DNA from: Pseudoflavonifractor sp. An85
GTDB lineage: Bacteria; Bacillota; Clostridia; Oscillospirales; Oscillospiraceae
DNA length: 64,000 nucleotides
Reading direction: 5' to 3'
Assembly (NCBI RefSeq): GCF_002161235.1
Contig: NZ_NFHE01000016.1
Location: forward strand, 1 to 64,000
This document shows, piece after piece, positions 15,791 through 26,398 of this stretch. The stretch's first letter is position 1. Every line of letters starts with the position of its first letter. Both the position numbers and the translations under genes were made by a program. Below the pieces are notes generated by a model, which saw only the letters and a program-made list of their open reading frames with translations, ran no database searches and was not told the DNA's origin.

Positions 15791-17413
15791 ATGACGCAAG
15801 GTTCTGGACTGCCGGTATGTCCCGGTGTGGCCATTGGCCCGGTTTATCTCTATCGAAAGGGTCAGGCTACCCTGCCCGTCTCCTGCGGCGACCCCGCTGT
15901 GGAGCAGCAGAAGTTTGATCAGGCCAAGGAAGTGGCCGTATCTCAGCTGCAGCATCTCGTGGATCACGCCACCAAGGAGCTGGGTGAGGAGCAGGCCATG
16001 ATTTTGGATGTCCAGATGATGATGCTGGACGATCTGGACTACCTGGAGAGCATCCAGGGTATGATTCAGGACGGACAGAGTGCCGCTCAGGCTGTGAAGC
16101 AGACTGGTGAGGATTTTGCCGCTGCCTTCGCTGCTATGGATGACTCTTATATGCAGGCTCGTGCTGTGGACGTGCGTGACGTGTCCACCCGTGTGGTGAA
16201 CATTCTCTGCGGCGGCAGCTCTGGCTTTGAGATGGATCAGCCCGGCATTTTGGTTGCCGAGGATCTGACCCCCTCTGAAACTGTTCAGCTGCCCAAGGAC
16301 AAGATTCTTGCCTTTGTTACCCAGCAGGGTTCCGCCAACAGCCACACCGCCATTCTGGCCCGTATCATGGGCATTCCTTCCCTGGTGAAGGCTGACGTGG
16401 CTATGGATGAGTCCCTCAACGGCCAGACCATGGTTGTGGATTGCTTGGAGGGTGTTTACTACATCCAGCCCGACGACGAGACCATCAAGGTCATGACTGA
16501 GAAGCGTGAGAAGCTGATCCGTCGTCAGCAGGAACTGGAAGCCTACCGCGGCAAGCCTTCTGTGACCCGTAACGGCCAGAAGATCAAGCTGTTTGCCAAC
16601 ATCGGCAACCCCTCCGACGTGGAGCACGTCATCAAGGGCGATGCCGAGGGCGTAGGTCTGCTGCGCAGCGAGTTCCTCTACCTGGGCCGTGAGGACTATC
16701 CCACTGAGGACGATCTGTATCAGGCCTATCGCAAGGTTGTTGAGGGCCTGGAGGGCCGTCCCTGCGTGATCCGTACCCTGGACATCGGTGCTGATAAGCA
16801 GGCCGACTACTTCAACCTGGATGCCGAGGAGAATCCCGCTCTGGGTCTGCGTGGCATTCGTATCTGCATCCGCCGTCCTGAGGTGTTCCGCACCCAGATG
16901 CGCGCCATTTATCGTGCCAGCGCTCACGGCCCCGTCAGCGTCATGTTCCCCATGATCGCTTCTGTGTGGGAAGTCAAGCGCGTGCGTGAGATGTGCGACA
17001 TGTTCCGCAAGGAGCTGGAGGAGCAGGGTGTTGCCGTGGGCGAAGTGGAGCACGGTATCATGATCGAGACTCCCGCTGCCGCTGTCATCAGCGACGAGCT
17101 GGCCAAGGTCGTGGACTTCTTCAGTGTCGGTACCAACGACCTGACTCAGTACACCCTGGCTGTGGACCGTCAGAACCCCATGCTGGAGGAGTTTGGCGAT
17201 ACCCATCACCCCGCCATCATGCGACTGCTGCGCATGATCGCCGAGAATGCTCACAAAGAGGGCATTTGGTGCGGCATCTGTGGCGAGCTGGGCGCCGATC
17301 CTTCTTTGACCGAAACATTCCTGGATATGGGATACGACGAATTGTCTGTCTCCCCCACCCGGGTGTTGGAATTGAGAAAAAAAGTTTGTGAAAGCGAGGG
17401 AAAACCCCAATGA
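15791..17413 (+). CDS. ptsI: Phosphoenolpyruvate-protein phosphotransferase (Enzyme I)
   Basis: This 540-aa Enzyme I transfers phosphate from PEP to HPr. It has the N-terminal HPr-binding/phosphohistidine half (GSANSHTAILAR, His185) and the C-terminal PEP-binding barrel (GLLRSEFLYL, RTLDIGADK, FSVGTNDLTQY, CGELGADP). The start at 15791 is 6 bases after GAGGAGG; an ATG at 15785 abuts the ribosome site. Its TGA overlaps the HPr ATG (ATGA at 17410-17413). Its placement inside a sugar-inducible operon, rather than with a constitutive ptsH, is unusual. Confidence 0.95.
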   Translation: MTQGSGLPVCPGVAIGPVYLYRKGQATLPVSCGDPAVEQQKFDQAKEVAVSQLQHLVDHATKELGEEQAMILDVQMMMLDDLDYLESIQGMIQDGQSAAQAVKQTGEDFAAAFAAMDDSYMQARAVDVRDVSTRVVNILCGGSSGFEMDQPGILVAEDLTPSETVQLPKDKILAFVTQQGSANSHTAILARIMGIPSLVKADVAMDESLNGQTMVVDCLEGVYYIQPDDETIKVMTEKREKLIRRQQELEAYRGKPSVTRNGQKIKLFANIGNPSDVEHVIKGDAEGVGLLRSEFLYLGREDYPTEDDLYQAYRKVVEGLEGRPCVIRTLDIGADKQADYFNLDAEENPALGLRGIRICIRRPEVFRTQMRAIYRASAHGPVSVMFPMIASVWEVKRVREMCDMFRKELEEQGVAVGEVEHGIMIETPAAAVISDELAKVVDFFSVGTNDLTQYTLAVDRQNPMLEEFGDTHHPAIMRLLRMIAENAHKEGIWCGICGELGADPSLTETFLDMGYDELSVSPTRVLELRKKVCESEGKPQ

Positions 17414-17670
17414 TTACCATCAATTATGTGATTCAAGATCCCCTGGGCATCCACGCCCGTCCCGCCGGCCAGCTGGCCAAGACCGCTGGTGCTCACCCCG
17501 ACTGTGACATCAAGATCACCGTCAACGGTCAGACCGCCGATGCCAAGCGCATCATGGGCCTGATGAAGCTGGGCGCCAAGCAGGGCCACGCTCTCACCAT
17601 CACCTGCGAGGGTGGCGATGAGGCTGCCGCTGCTGCCGCTATGGAGACTTTCCTGAAGGAAAATCTGTAA
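17410..17670 (+). CDS. ptsH: HPr phosphocarrier protein without the regulatory serine
   Basis: An 86-aa HPr: the catalytic His15 is in LGIHARPAG. The segment that in Firmicutes HPr reads K-S46-I-M-G-V-M-S-L-G is here KRIMGLMKLG, so the Ser46 phosphorylated by HPr kinase is replaced by Arg (residue 47 by the local count). The protein should still pass phosphate between Enzyme I and IIA but cannot be the seryl-phosphorylated corepressor of CcpA. It may be a dedicated HPr of this operon, with another regulatory HPr elsewhere (inference). It overlaps ptsI by 4 bases. Confidence 0.93.
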   Translation: MITINYVIQDPLGIHARPAGQLAKTAGAHPDCDIKITVNGQTADAKRIMGLMKLGAKQGHALTITCEGGDEAAAAAAMETFLKENL

Positions 17671-17723
17671 GACACAGCATCTTCTAAAATTGCATACTCC
17701 TTGCGTTCTTTTTGGGTGTAACT

Positions 17724-17778
17724 GGGTGGCCGCAGTGGGCGGCGGCCACCCCCAAAGAGGGCCGGATGAATCCGGCCC
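17724..17778 (+). repeat. Two tandem hairpins between ptsH and the IIBC gene
   Basis: GGGTGGCCGC/GCGGCCACCC (17724-17733, 17742-17751) and GGGCCGGAT/ATCCGGCCC (17759-17767, 17770-17778) form two strong stems. No T run follows either, so they are more likely RNA-processing or stability elements that set different expression levels for ptsH and IIBC than terminators. Confidence 0.6.
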
Positions 17779-17807
17779 GCACATCTATTGAGGGAGGGTA
17801 TCATTTT

Positions 17808-19331
17808 ATGATGCGATTTTTACAACGCCTCGGTAAAGCTTTGATGCTGCCCGTGGCTGTCCTGCCCATCTGTGGTATTCTGATGGGTATCGGTTACTGG
17901 CTCTGCCCCGCCTACATGATGGGCGGCGCTGTTGCTGAGGGTCTGGGCTATGCTACTTCTGGTCTGGGCTACTCCATCGGCTTCTTCCTGATCAAGGCCG
18001 GTGGCGCTCTGATCGACAACATGGCCATTCTGTTCGCCATCGGTGTTGCCGTTGGTATGGCCGATGACAAGGAAGGCACCGCTGGTCTGGCTGGTCTGGT
18101 GTCCTGGCTGATGATCACCAACCTGCTGAGCACCGGCACTGTGGGCGCAGTTGCTCCTTTCATGCTGCCTGTGGACGCTGAGGGTGTCATCTCCACCACC
18201 AGCACCAACTACATTGCTTTCTCTAAGATTGCCAACCCCTTCATCGGCATTCTGGCTGGTCTGATCGCCGGTCTGTGCTACAACAAGTTTAAGAACACCA
18301 AGCTGCCTGACTGGCTGTCCTTCTTCAGCGGCAAGCGCAGCGTGGCCATCGTCACTGGTCTGGTTTCCATCGTGGTGTCCGTGATCCTGCTGTTCGTGTG
18401 GCCCGTGATCTTTGGTGCTCTGGTTGCTCTGGGCAAGGGCATTGCCAGCTTGGATGCTGTTGGCGCTGGCCTCTACGCCTTCTTCAACCGCCTGCTCATC
18501 CCCACTGGCCTGCACCACGCTCTGAACAACGTGTTCTGGTTCGACACCATCGGTCTGGGCGACCTGTCCAACTTCTGGGCTGGTAAGACCACCGCCGATG
18601 TGGACTGGAGCCTGGGTATGTACATGTCCGGCTTCTTCCCCTGCATGATGTTCGGTATTCCTGCTGCTGCTCTGGCTATGTATCACACTGCTAAGCCCGA
18701 GAAGAAGAAGGTTGCCATGGGCATTCTGCTGTCCGCTGCTATCGCTTCCTTCGTGTGCGGCGTGACTGAGCCCTTCGAGTTTGCCTTCATGTTCCTGGCT
18801 CCCGGCCTGTATGTTGTGTACGCTCTGCTGTACGGCATCTTCGTGGCTGTGACCACCGTGGTTGGCTTCCGCGCTGGCTTCTCCTTCTCCGCTGGTCTGA
18901 CTGACCTGATCTTCTCCGCTTCTCTGCCCGCTGCTCAGAAGACCCTGCTGATCATTCCTCTGGGCATCGCTGCCGCTATCGTCTTCTACGTGGTGTTCCG
19001 CTTTGCTATCACCAAGTTCAACCTGAAGACTCCCGGCCGTGAGGACGACGACGATGAGGACGAGCAGAACGCTGTCCTGGCCAACAACGACTACACTGCC
19101 ATTGCTAAGGCCGTGCTGGAAGGCATCGGCGGTGCTGCCAACGTGACTTCCGTGGACAACTGCATCACCAGACTCCGTCTGGAGGTTAAGGACTCCACCC
19201 TGGTCAACGAGAAGATGATCAAGGCTTCCGGTGCTGCCGGTGTCATCCGTCCCAGCAAGACCTCTGTTCAGGTCATCATTGGTCCTAAGGTCCAGTTCGT
19301 GGCTGACGAGTTCAAGAAGCTGGTTCACTAA
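17808..19331 (+). CDS. PTS IIBC permease, glucose/N-acetylglucosamine family (NagE-like)
   Basis: The 507-aa product has an N-terminal IIC channel (about 1-400, ten hydrophobic segments; LMLPVAVLPICGILMGIG, TGLHHALNNVFWFD, GVTEPFEF), an acidic linker (EDDDDEDEQN) and a C-terminal IIB domain (about 425-507) with Cys452 in VDNCITRLRLE as the phosphorylation site. It imports and phosphorylates glucose or GlcNAc; nagB-nagA in the same window make GlcNAc plausible, but specificity cannot be read from sequence by eye. The ATG at 17808 follows GGAGGG; the reading frame is open further upstream through two hairpins and is not coding there. Extreme codon bias points to very high expression. Confidence 0.9.
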   Translation: MMRFLQRLGKALMLPVAVLPICGILMGIGYWLCPAYMMGGAVAEGLGYATSGLGYSIGFFLIKAGGALIDNMAILFAIGVAVGMADDKEGTAGLAGLVSWLMITNLLSTGTVGAVAPFMLPVDAEGVISTTSTNYIAFSKIANPFIGILAGLIAGLCYNKFKNTKLPDWLSFFSGKRSVAIVTGLVSIVVSVILLFVWPVIFGALVALGKGIASLDAVGAGLYAFFNRLLIPTGLHHALNNVFWFDTIGLGDLSNFWAGKTTADVDWSLGMYMSGFFPCMMFGIPAAALAMYHTAKPEKKKVAMGILLSAAIASFVCGVTEPFEFAFMFLAPGLYVVYALLYGIFVAVTTVVGFRAGFSFSAGLTDLIFSASLPAAQKTLLIIPLGIAAAIVFYVVFRFAITKFNLKTPGREDDDDEDEQNAVLANNDYTAIAKAVLEGIGGAANVTSVDNCITRLRLEVKDSTLVNEKMIKASGAAGVIRPSKTSVQVIIGPKVQFVADEFKKLVH

Positions 19332-19393
19332 GTTTCTACTTTAAATCACCCAAAAAGAACATATTTTTCGTGAGTTAGTTCTCACAGAAAATT

Positions 19394-19471
19394 CCCTGTC
19401 CTGCGGTCCACAGCAGGACAGGGATCTTTTTATGCCAAAGGGCTGCCCAGAATCTATCCGGGCAGCCCTTT
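19394..19471. terminator. Tandem terminators between the PTS operon and the helicase gene
   Basis: The first stem, CCCTGTCCTG/CAGGACAGGG (19394-19403, 19414-19423), is followed by TCTTTTTAT; the second, AAAGGGCTGCCC/GGGCAGCCCTTT (19437-19448, 19460-19471), is followed by more T. They can act on both strands for the convergent operons. Confidence 0.85.
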
Positions 19472-21516
19472 TATCGTGTATCCAGCAAATGATGCTTAGA
19501 GGCCGTGGAAATGGACATACGCTTTTCTCCCACGGAGGCAAAGGATATAGTTGCGATATCACCCACGCGGTTTCGAATGATACCCTCCCCATAGGTTTTA
19601 TGTCGAACCATATCTCCCGTTTGGAACCTCTGCTCTCCCCTTGTCTGCACAGCTTCTTGGAATTGAGGCGGAAATAGCTCTCGGGTAAAGCTGGAGGTAA
19701 GATCCTCCTCCTGAAAGGACAGCACCCACAACTCGTCCTTGGCCCGCGTCATGGCCACGTAAAACAGCCGTCGCTCCTCTTGGTAGAGATCGAACTGGTC
19801 CTCATCCTGGCCCACCTTGGGTACTTTGGGCAAAATCCCTTCCGCAACATCCATAAGAATGACGTGAGAATACTCAAGCCCCTTGCTGGAGTGGATGGTA
19901 GAGAGGGTGACATAGGCCTTCTCCCCTCCCCTTTCTCCCTCCCGCATCAGCCGGTATAGCTCTTGCAGCCGCTTCAGCAGATCCAGAGGAGTGGCCTCAT
20001 ATTGCCCCAACGTTTCCAGAATCTCCGCCTTATGCAGATCTCCCCCGCGTTCCTCCAAGTACTTTCCATACCCCATGTAATGCACAATGCGATAGATGGC
20101 CTGGTGGGCTGGTTGGGAGAGAAGACGATTGCAGTGGGTTTGGAGAGCCGCACACTGTTCTCGGGACCAGGGACTGAGCATGGAGCACTGGGAGAGAAAC
20201 TCCAAAATGGTCAAGCCCTCCCCGGTACAGCGATTCACCGCCTCCACCGCTGCCACTCGACTAATTCCCGCCCCCAGCTTATAATAGATATCCAGAAACA
20301 GCGTGCCATCGCACGGCTGGGCAGCAAAGCGGATGATGTTACATAGATCCCGCACCACACGATGGGAGAAAAAGCCGCAGTCCACCTGCCGACACCGATA
20401 TGGAATCCCCTGACGCTGGAACACATCAATCAGAGGAATGGCGCTGTCATTGTCCCGGTACAAGATGGCGACGGGGCGGGTGGCTTCCTTGGCCACCTTG
20501 GCCAGATAGGTGTATTGATTTTTCCGTTTCCACAGGAAAACTTTTCGGAGATTGGGCCCGCTTCGCCCGGTGGAAATCATCTGTTTGGGGTGACGGTTGG
20601 CATTTTTCTCGATGAACTTCTGCGCAGCGGATACGATCTCCTGGGTGGATCGGTAGTTGGTCTCCATATACAGAACCTTGGCATTAGGATAGTTTTTCTC
20701 AAAATGGAGCAACGCCTGGGGATACGCCGCTCGAAACCCATAGATACTCTGATCCTCATCCCCCACCAGAAATAAATTCTGGTGACTTTGCGCCAAAAGG
20801 GCGATGATGGCATGCTGAATTTTAGAGGTGTCCTGGGCCTCGTCTACACAGATATAGCGATACCGCTGCTGAAAATGGCGAAGCACTGGCGGGCATAGGC
20901 GCAAAATCTTCCGGGCGTACACCATCTGGTCGTCATAGTCCATCTTCTGCTGTTGCTGCAACGCCTTGGTGTAGGCCCGGTACAACGCCGGAAACTCTAC
21001 CCCATCCACCTCCACTTGGTCCAGCTCCTCATCCCGGAGCATCTGGTTCTTGGTGTAGGTGATGGCGGTCTGAATGGACTTGATGGTGCTCTCTGTGGCG
21101 TACTCCTGAGTCAGTTGATGGTACAGCTGTCCCAACAAGGCCGTCTGTTCTCGAACATCCTCCATCAAGGCGTAGGCTTTCCGCCCCGTCATGCGCTCGT
21201 AGCAGGAAATGATACGGCTGCACACCCCGTTAATGGTGCGAAACTCCAAGCGCTGGGCATATTCTGGCCCAAACAAGGTGGCAAACCGTTGCCGCATATC
21301 CTGGGCTGCCGATACCGTATAGGTCATGGTGAGAATGGATTGGGGCGGAATCCCCTGGTCTAAAACCATGTATCCAATGCGGCTGACCAACACGGTGGTT
21401 TTACCACTCCCCGGAACTGCCAGCAGCAGCACCGGGCCATCCAGTGTCTGGACGGCCTGTTGCTGCTGCTGGTTTAGGGTCAAGTGGTAGGTATGTAAGA
21501 ATTCCTTCAATGACAT
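19471..21516 (-). CDS. UvrD/PcrA-type superfamily 1 DNA helicase
   Basis: The 681-aa product has Walker A AVPGSGKTTVL (near 33-43), motif II VDEAQD, motif III GDEDQSIYGFRAA, motif IV METNYRST, motif V STIHSSKGLEY and motif VI VAMTRAKDELW: an ATP-driven 3'-5' helicase. It is shorter and more divergent than PcrA, with a C-terminal RNAP-interacting-like segment (GDMVRHKTYGEGIIRN, resembling the Tudor-like region of PcrA/UvrD). It is the last gene of the murD operon. GGAG precedes the ATG at 21516. Confidence 0.9.
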   Translation of the reverse strand: MSLKEFLHTYHLTLNQQQQQAVQTLDGPVLLLAVPGSGKTTVLVSRIGYMVLDQGIPPQSILTMTYTVSAAQDMRQRFATLFGPEYAQRLEFRTINGVCSRIISCYERMTGRKAYALMEDVREQTALLGQLYHQLTQEYATESTIKSIQTAITYTKNQMLRDEELDQVEVDGVEFPALYRAYTKALQQQQKMDYDDQMVYARKILRLCPPVLRHFQQRYRYICVDEAQDTSKIQHAIIALLAQSHQNLFLVGDEDQSIYGFRAAYPQALLHFEKNYPNAKVLYMETNYRSTQEIVSAAQKFIEKNANRHPKQMISTGRSGPNLRKVFLWKRKNQYTYLAKVAKEATRPVAILYRDNDSAIPLIDVFQRQGIPYRCRQVDCGFFSHRVVRDLCNIIRFAAQPCDGTLFLDIYYKLGAGISRVAAVEAVNRCTGEGLTILEFLSQCSMLSPWSREQCAALQTHCNRLLSQPAHQAIYRIVHYMGYGKYLEERGGDLHKAEILETLGQYEATPLDLLKRLQELYRLMREGERGGEKAYVTLSTIHSSKGLEYSHVILMDVAEGILPKVPKVGQDEDQFDLYQEERRLFYVAMTRAKDELWVLSFQEEDLTSSFTRELFPPQFQEAVQTRGEQRFQTGDMVRHKTYGEGIIRNRVGDIATISFASVGEKRMSISTASKHHLLDTR

Positions 21517-21537
21517 AGTTGACTCCGTTGACCGATA

Positions 21538-22461
21538 TTAGGGATGGCAGGCTCCGCAGGGCGTGTATCCCTGCTCCACCAGTGCCTCTCGGCTTCCCTG
21601 GTAATCCTGACGATTCCCCTCTTTGATGGTCTCCACGCTGGAGCAGCCAGGCAGGTGGAACTTCTTGGAGCTGGTGTTGAGCACATACTGAGCTCCCACC
21701 TCTTGGGAGGGCATGGCTTCTTCCTCTAACCAGCTCTCCCCCGTCTCATACTTGATACCGACGCCAGGCTGCACGTTGTAGACATAGACATGGAAGCGCA
21801 CCCCTTCTCCCCGGTCTTCTACGGAGTAGGCTTCCATCTGTACCCCGGAGGCCACCAGGTTGGCTCCCTGGAAGATGGGAGTAACCCGATACAGCACATG
21901 GTTTCCCGTCTCCTTCACATAGTCGGCCACTTCATTTTCAAAGGGAAGCATGCCCACCACATTGAGATAGCGAGTACCAGTGATGAGGTTTTCTTTGTTG
22001 GCGTTTTCCCCAGCCAGCTGGAAGCCGATGAGGTGACAGCGATTGTACAGATATCTGCCATCCACCACATCATAGGTTACCGTGTGCCAGCCACTGGGCT
22101 TCACCTGGCCGATTTCTCCCCGTTCTTCGGTGGGCATCAACTCTTTGCAGATGTTGGCGTAGGCCACACCACAGCGGCCCAGCTCATCCAAGGGAGAATA
22201 CGTTTCAAAAGCCTGGGTGGTCCAATCCGACTCTTGGAATCCCGGTACATTGTCCTGTAACACCACATAGGGTTGCTGGTCATAGGGCGGGATGGAATCC
22301 AGAGTGATGGTTTCCGCAGGCTGAGTGGGAGAAGAACTCGGCTGGGTGGTAGCGGTGGGCTCAACTGTAGACGTGGGCAACGTGGCAAGGCTCTCACACC
22401 CCGTCAGCCACAGGCAGGCCAGCAGTGCCAGAATCAGAGTGGCAGCTCGCTTACTTTTCAT
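21538..22461 (-). CDS. Secreted DNA/RNA non-specific endonuclease lipoprotein
   Basis: A 307-aa protein with a lipoprotein signal (ACLWLTGC, lipobox Cys near 22), a Thr/Pro/Ser-rich linker, and a nuclease domain of the EndA/NucA beta-beta-alpha type: YLYNRCHLIGFQLAGENANK supplies the catalytic His and the downstream Asn metal ligand. The C-terminus (about 255-307) is an Ada-like metal-binding module, FHLPGCSSV...GYTPCGACHP, with cysteines spaced for zinc. It probably degrades extracellular DNA. ATG at 22461 overlaps the aminotransferase stop by 11 bases. Confidence 0.85.
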   Translation of the reverse strand: MKSKRAATLILALLACLWLTGCESLATLPTSTVEPTATTQPSSSPTQPAETITLDSIPPYDQQPYVVLQDNVPGFQESDWTTQAFETYSPLDELGRCGVAYANICKELMPTEERGEIGQVKPSGWHTVTYDVVDGRYLYNRCHLIGFQLAGENANKENLITGTRYLNVVGMLPFENEVADYVKETGNHVLYRVTPIFQGANLVASGVQMEAYSVEDRGEGVRFHVYVYNVQPGVGIKYETGESWLEEEAMPSQEVGAQYVLNTSSKKFHLPGCSSVETIKEGNRQDYQGSREALVEQGYTPCGACHP

Positions 22462-23629
22462 GGCCAATCATCCCGCTGGCGGCCACAGCAGCCACAATGT
22501 TTTTCATCTGCTCCACTGGCTGCACCAGGGCAAAGCGCACATGTCCCTCTCCCAAGGGACCGAAGGCAGAGCCAGGTGTACACAAAAGGCCCGTGCGCTC
22601 CAAAAGCTCAAAGCAGAAGTCCACAGAGTTGTGATAGCCCTGGGGCACGGGGGCCCACACAAACATGCTGCCCTGGCTGTCGGGAACCTCCCAGCCAATG
22701 GAACGCAAACCACCACACAGAGCATCCCGGCGAGCCTGATACTCCGCACGATTGCGCTCCACACTCTCCTGGGGGCCGTTGAGGGCCGCAATGGCGGCGT
22801 ACTGCACAGGCAGGAAAATTCCGTAGTCGATCTGAGAGCGCAGACGACGGAAGGTCTGGATTATCTCCCGATTACCCAGCACAAAAGAAATACGTGCACC
22901 CGTCAAGTTATAGGTTTTGGACAGGGAGTTGTACTCCACGCCCACATCCTTGGCCCCTTCATAGCTGAGGAAGGACTTTCCTTCCCGGCCATCAAAGATG
23001 ATGTCCGAGTAAGCATTGTCGTGGATGATGATGATATCATTGGCCTTGGCAAAGGCGATAAGCCGGTGATAAAACTCGTCGGGTGCGGTGACACACACCG
23101 GGTTTGCCGGATAGGAGACCACCATCATCTTGGCCTTTCGGGCAATCTCCGGGTCGATAGCATCCAAGTCCGGCAGATACCCCTTCTCCTCCACCAAGGG
23201 ATAGTGGACAATGTGAGCCCCACAAAGGGCCGGGCCCACTTCAAAAATGGGGTAACCGGGGTCGGGCACCATAACCACATCACCAGGATCGCACAGGGCC
23301 CAGCCAATATGGGTCAGCCCCTCTTGAGAGCCGTATACACTCATCAGTTCGTCCTTCACCAGATGTACCCCGTACCGGCGCTGATACCAGTTCTGCACCG
23401 CCTCCACCAGCTCAGGAAGCTCGGTGAGGGAGTAGCGGTAATTGGCCGGGTCCGAAGCCGCCTGAGCCAGAGCCTGCACCACGTGGGGCTCGGGGAGAAA
23501 ATCCGGCGTGCCAATGGACAGGTTATACACGGGAAGGCCCTGAGCCAGACGCTGTTGACGGCGCTGATCCAAGACATTGAAAATACCAGGCTGGAATTCC
23601 TCCATACGCTGGGCAACTTTGCATTTCAT
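22451..23629 (-). CDS. PLP-dependent class I/II aminotransferase (LL-DAP / AlaC-like)
   Basis: The 392-aa product is a fold-type I aminotransferase: NLSIGTPDF, GSQEGLTHI, DPGYPIFEVG, the PLP Lys238 in SLSKTYNLTGARISF, and the substrate-binding Arg in GHVRFAL. It most resembles the LL-diaminopimelate aminotransferase/AlaC branch, so lysine and peptidoglycan precursor synthesis or alanine/aspartate transamination are possible; sequence by eye does not decide. The murD operon context favours a diaminopimelate role only weakly. ATG at 23629 with CGAGGT upstream; 19 bases after ligA. Confidence 0.85.
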   Translation of the reverse strand: MKCKVAQRMEEFQPGIFNVLDQRRQQRLAQGLPVYNLSIGTPDFLPEPHVVQALAQAASDPANYRYSLTELPELVEAVQNWYQRRYGVHLVKDELMSVYGSQEGLTHIGWALCDPGDVVMVPDPGYPIFEVGPALCGAHIVHYPLVEEKGYLPDLDAIDPEIARKAKMMVVSYPANPVCVTAPDEFYHRLIAFAKANDIIIIHDNAYSDIIFDGREGKSFLSYEGAKDVGVEYNSLSKTYNLTGARISFVLGNREIIQTFRRLRSQIDYGIFLPVQYAAIAALNGPQESVERNRAEYQARRDALCGGLRSIGWEVPDSQGSMFVWAPVPQGYHNSVDFCFELLERTGLLCTPGSAFGPLGEGHVRFALVQPVEQMKNIVAAVAASGMIGHEK

Positions 23630-23648
23630 GGTGACATTACCTCGATTT

Positions 23649-26352
<2,704 letters not shown>

Positions 26353-26398
26353 GGGATCACCCCCGGAACCATGGTATGATTCCGGGGGCTTGATTCAT

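Noticed and set aside
17671-17807. Upstream extension of the IIBC reading frame from 17712
   Set aside because: The frame is open, but it runs through two hairpins, and the GGAGGG site directly before 17808 plus the conserved N-terminus fix the start there.
15743-19328. Long antisense frames opposite ptsI and the IIBC gene
   Set aside because: Shadows caused by extreme codon bias of these highly expressed genes; no ribosome sites and no domain similarity.
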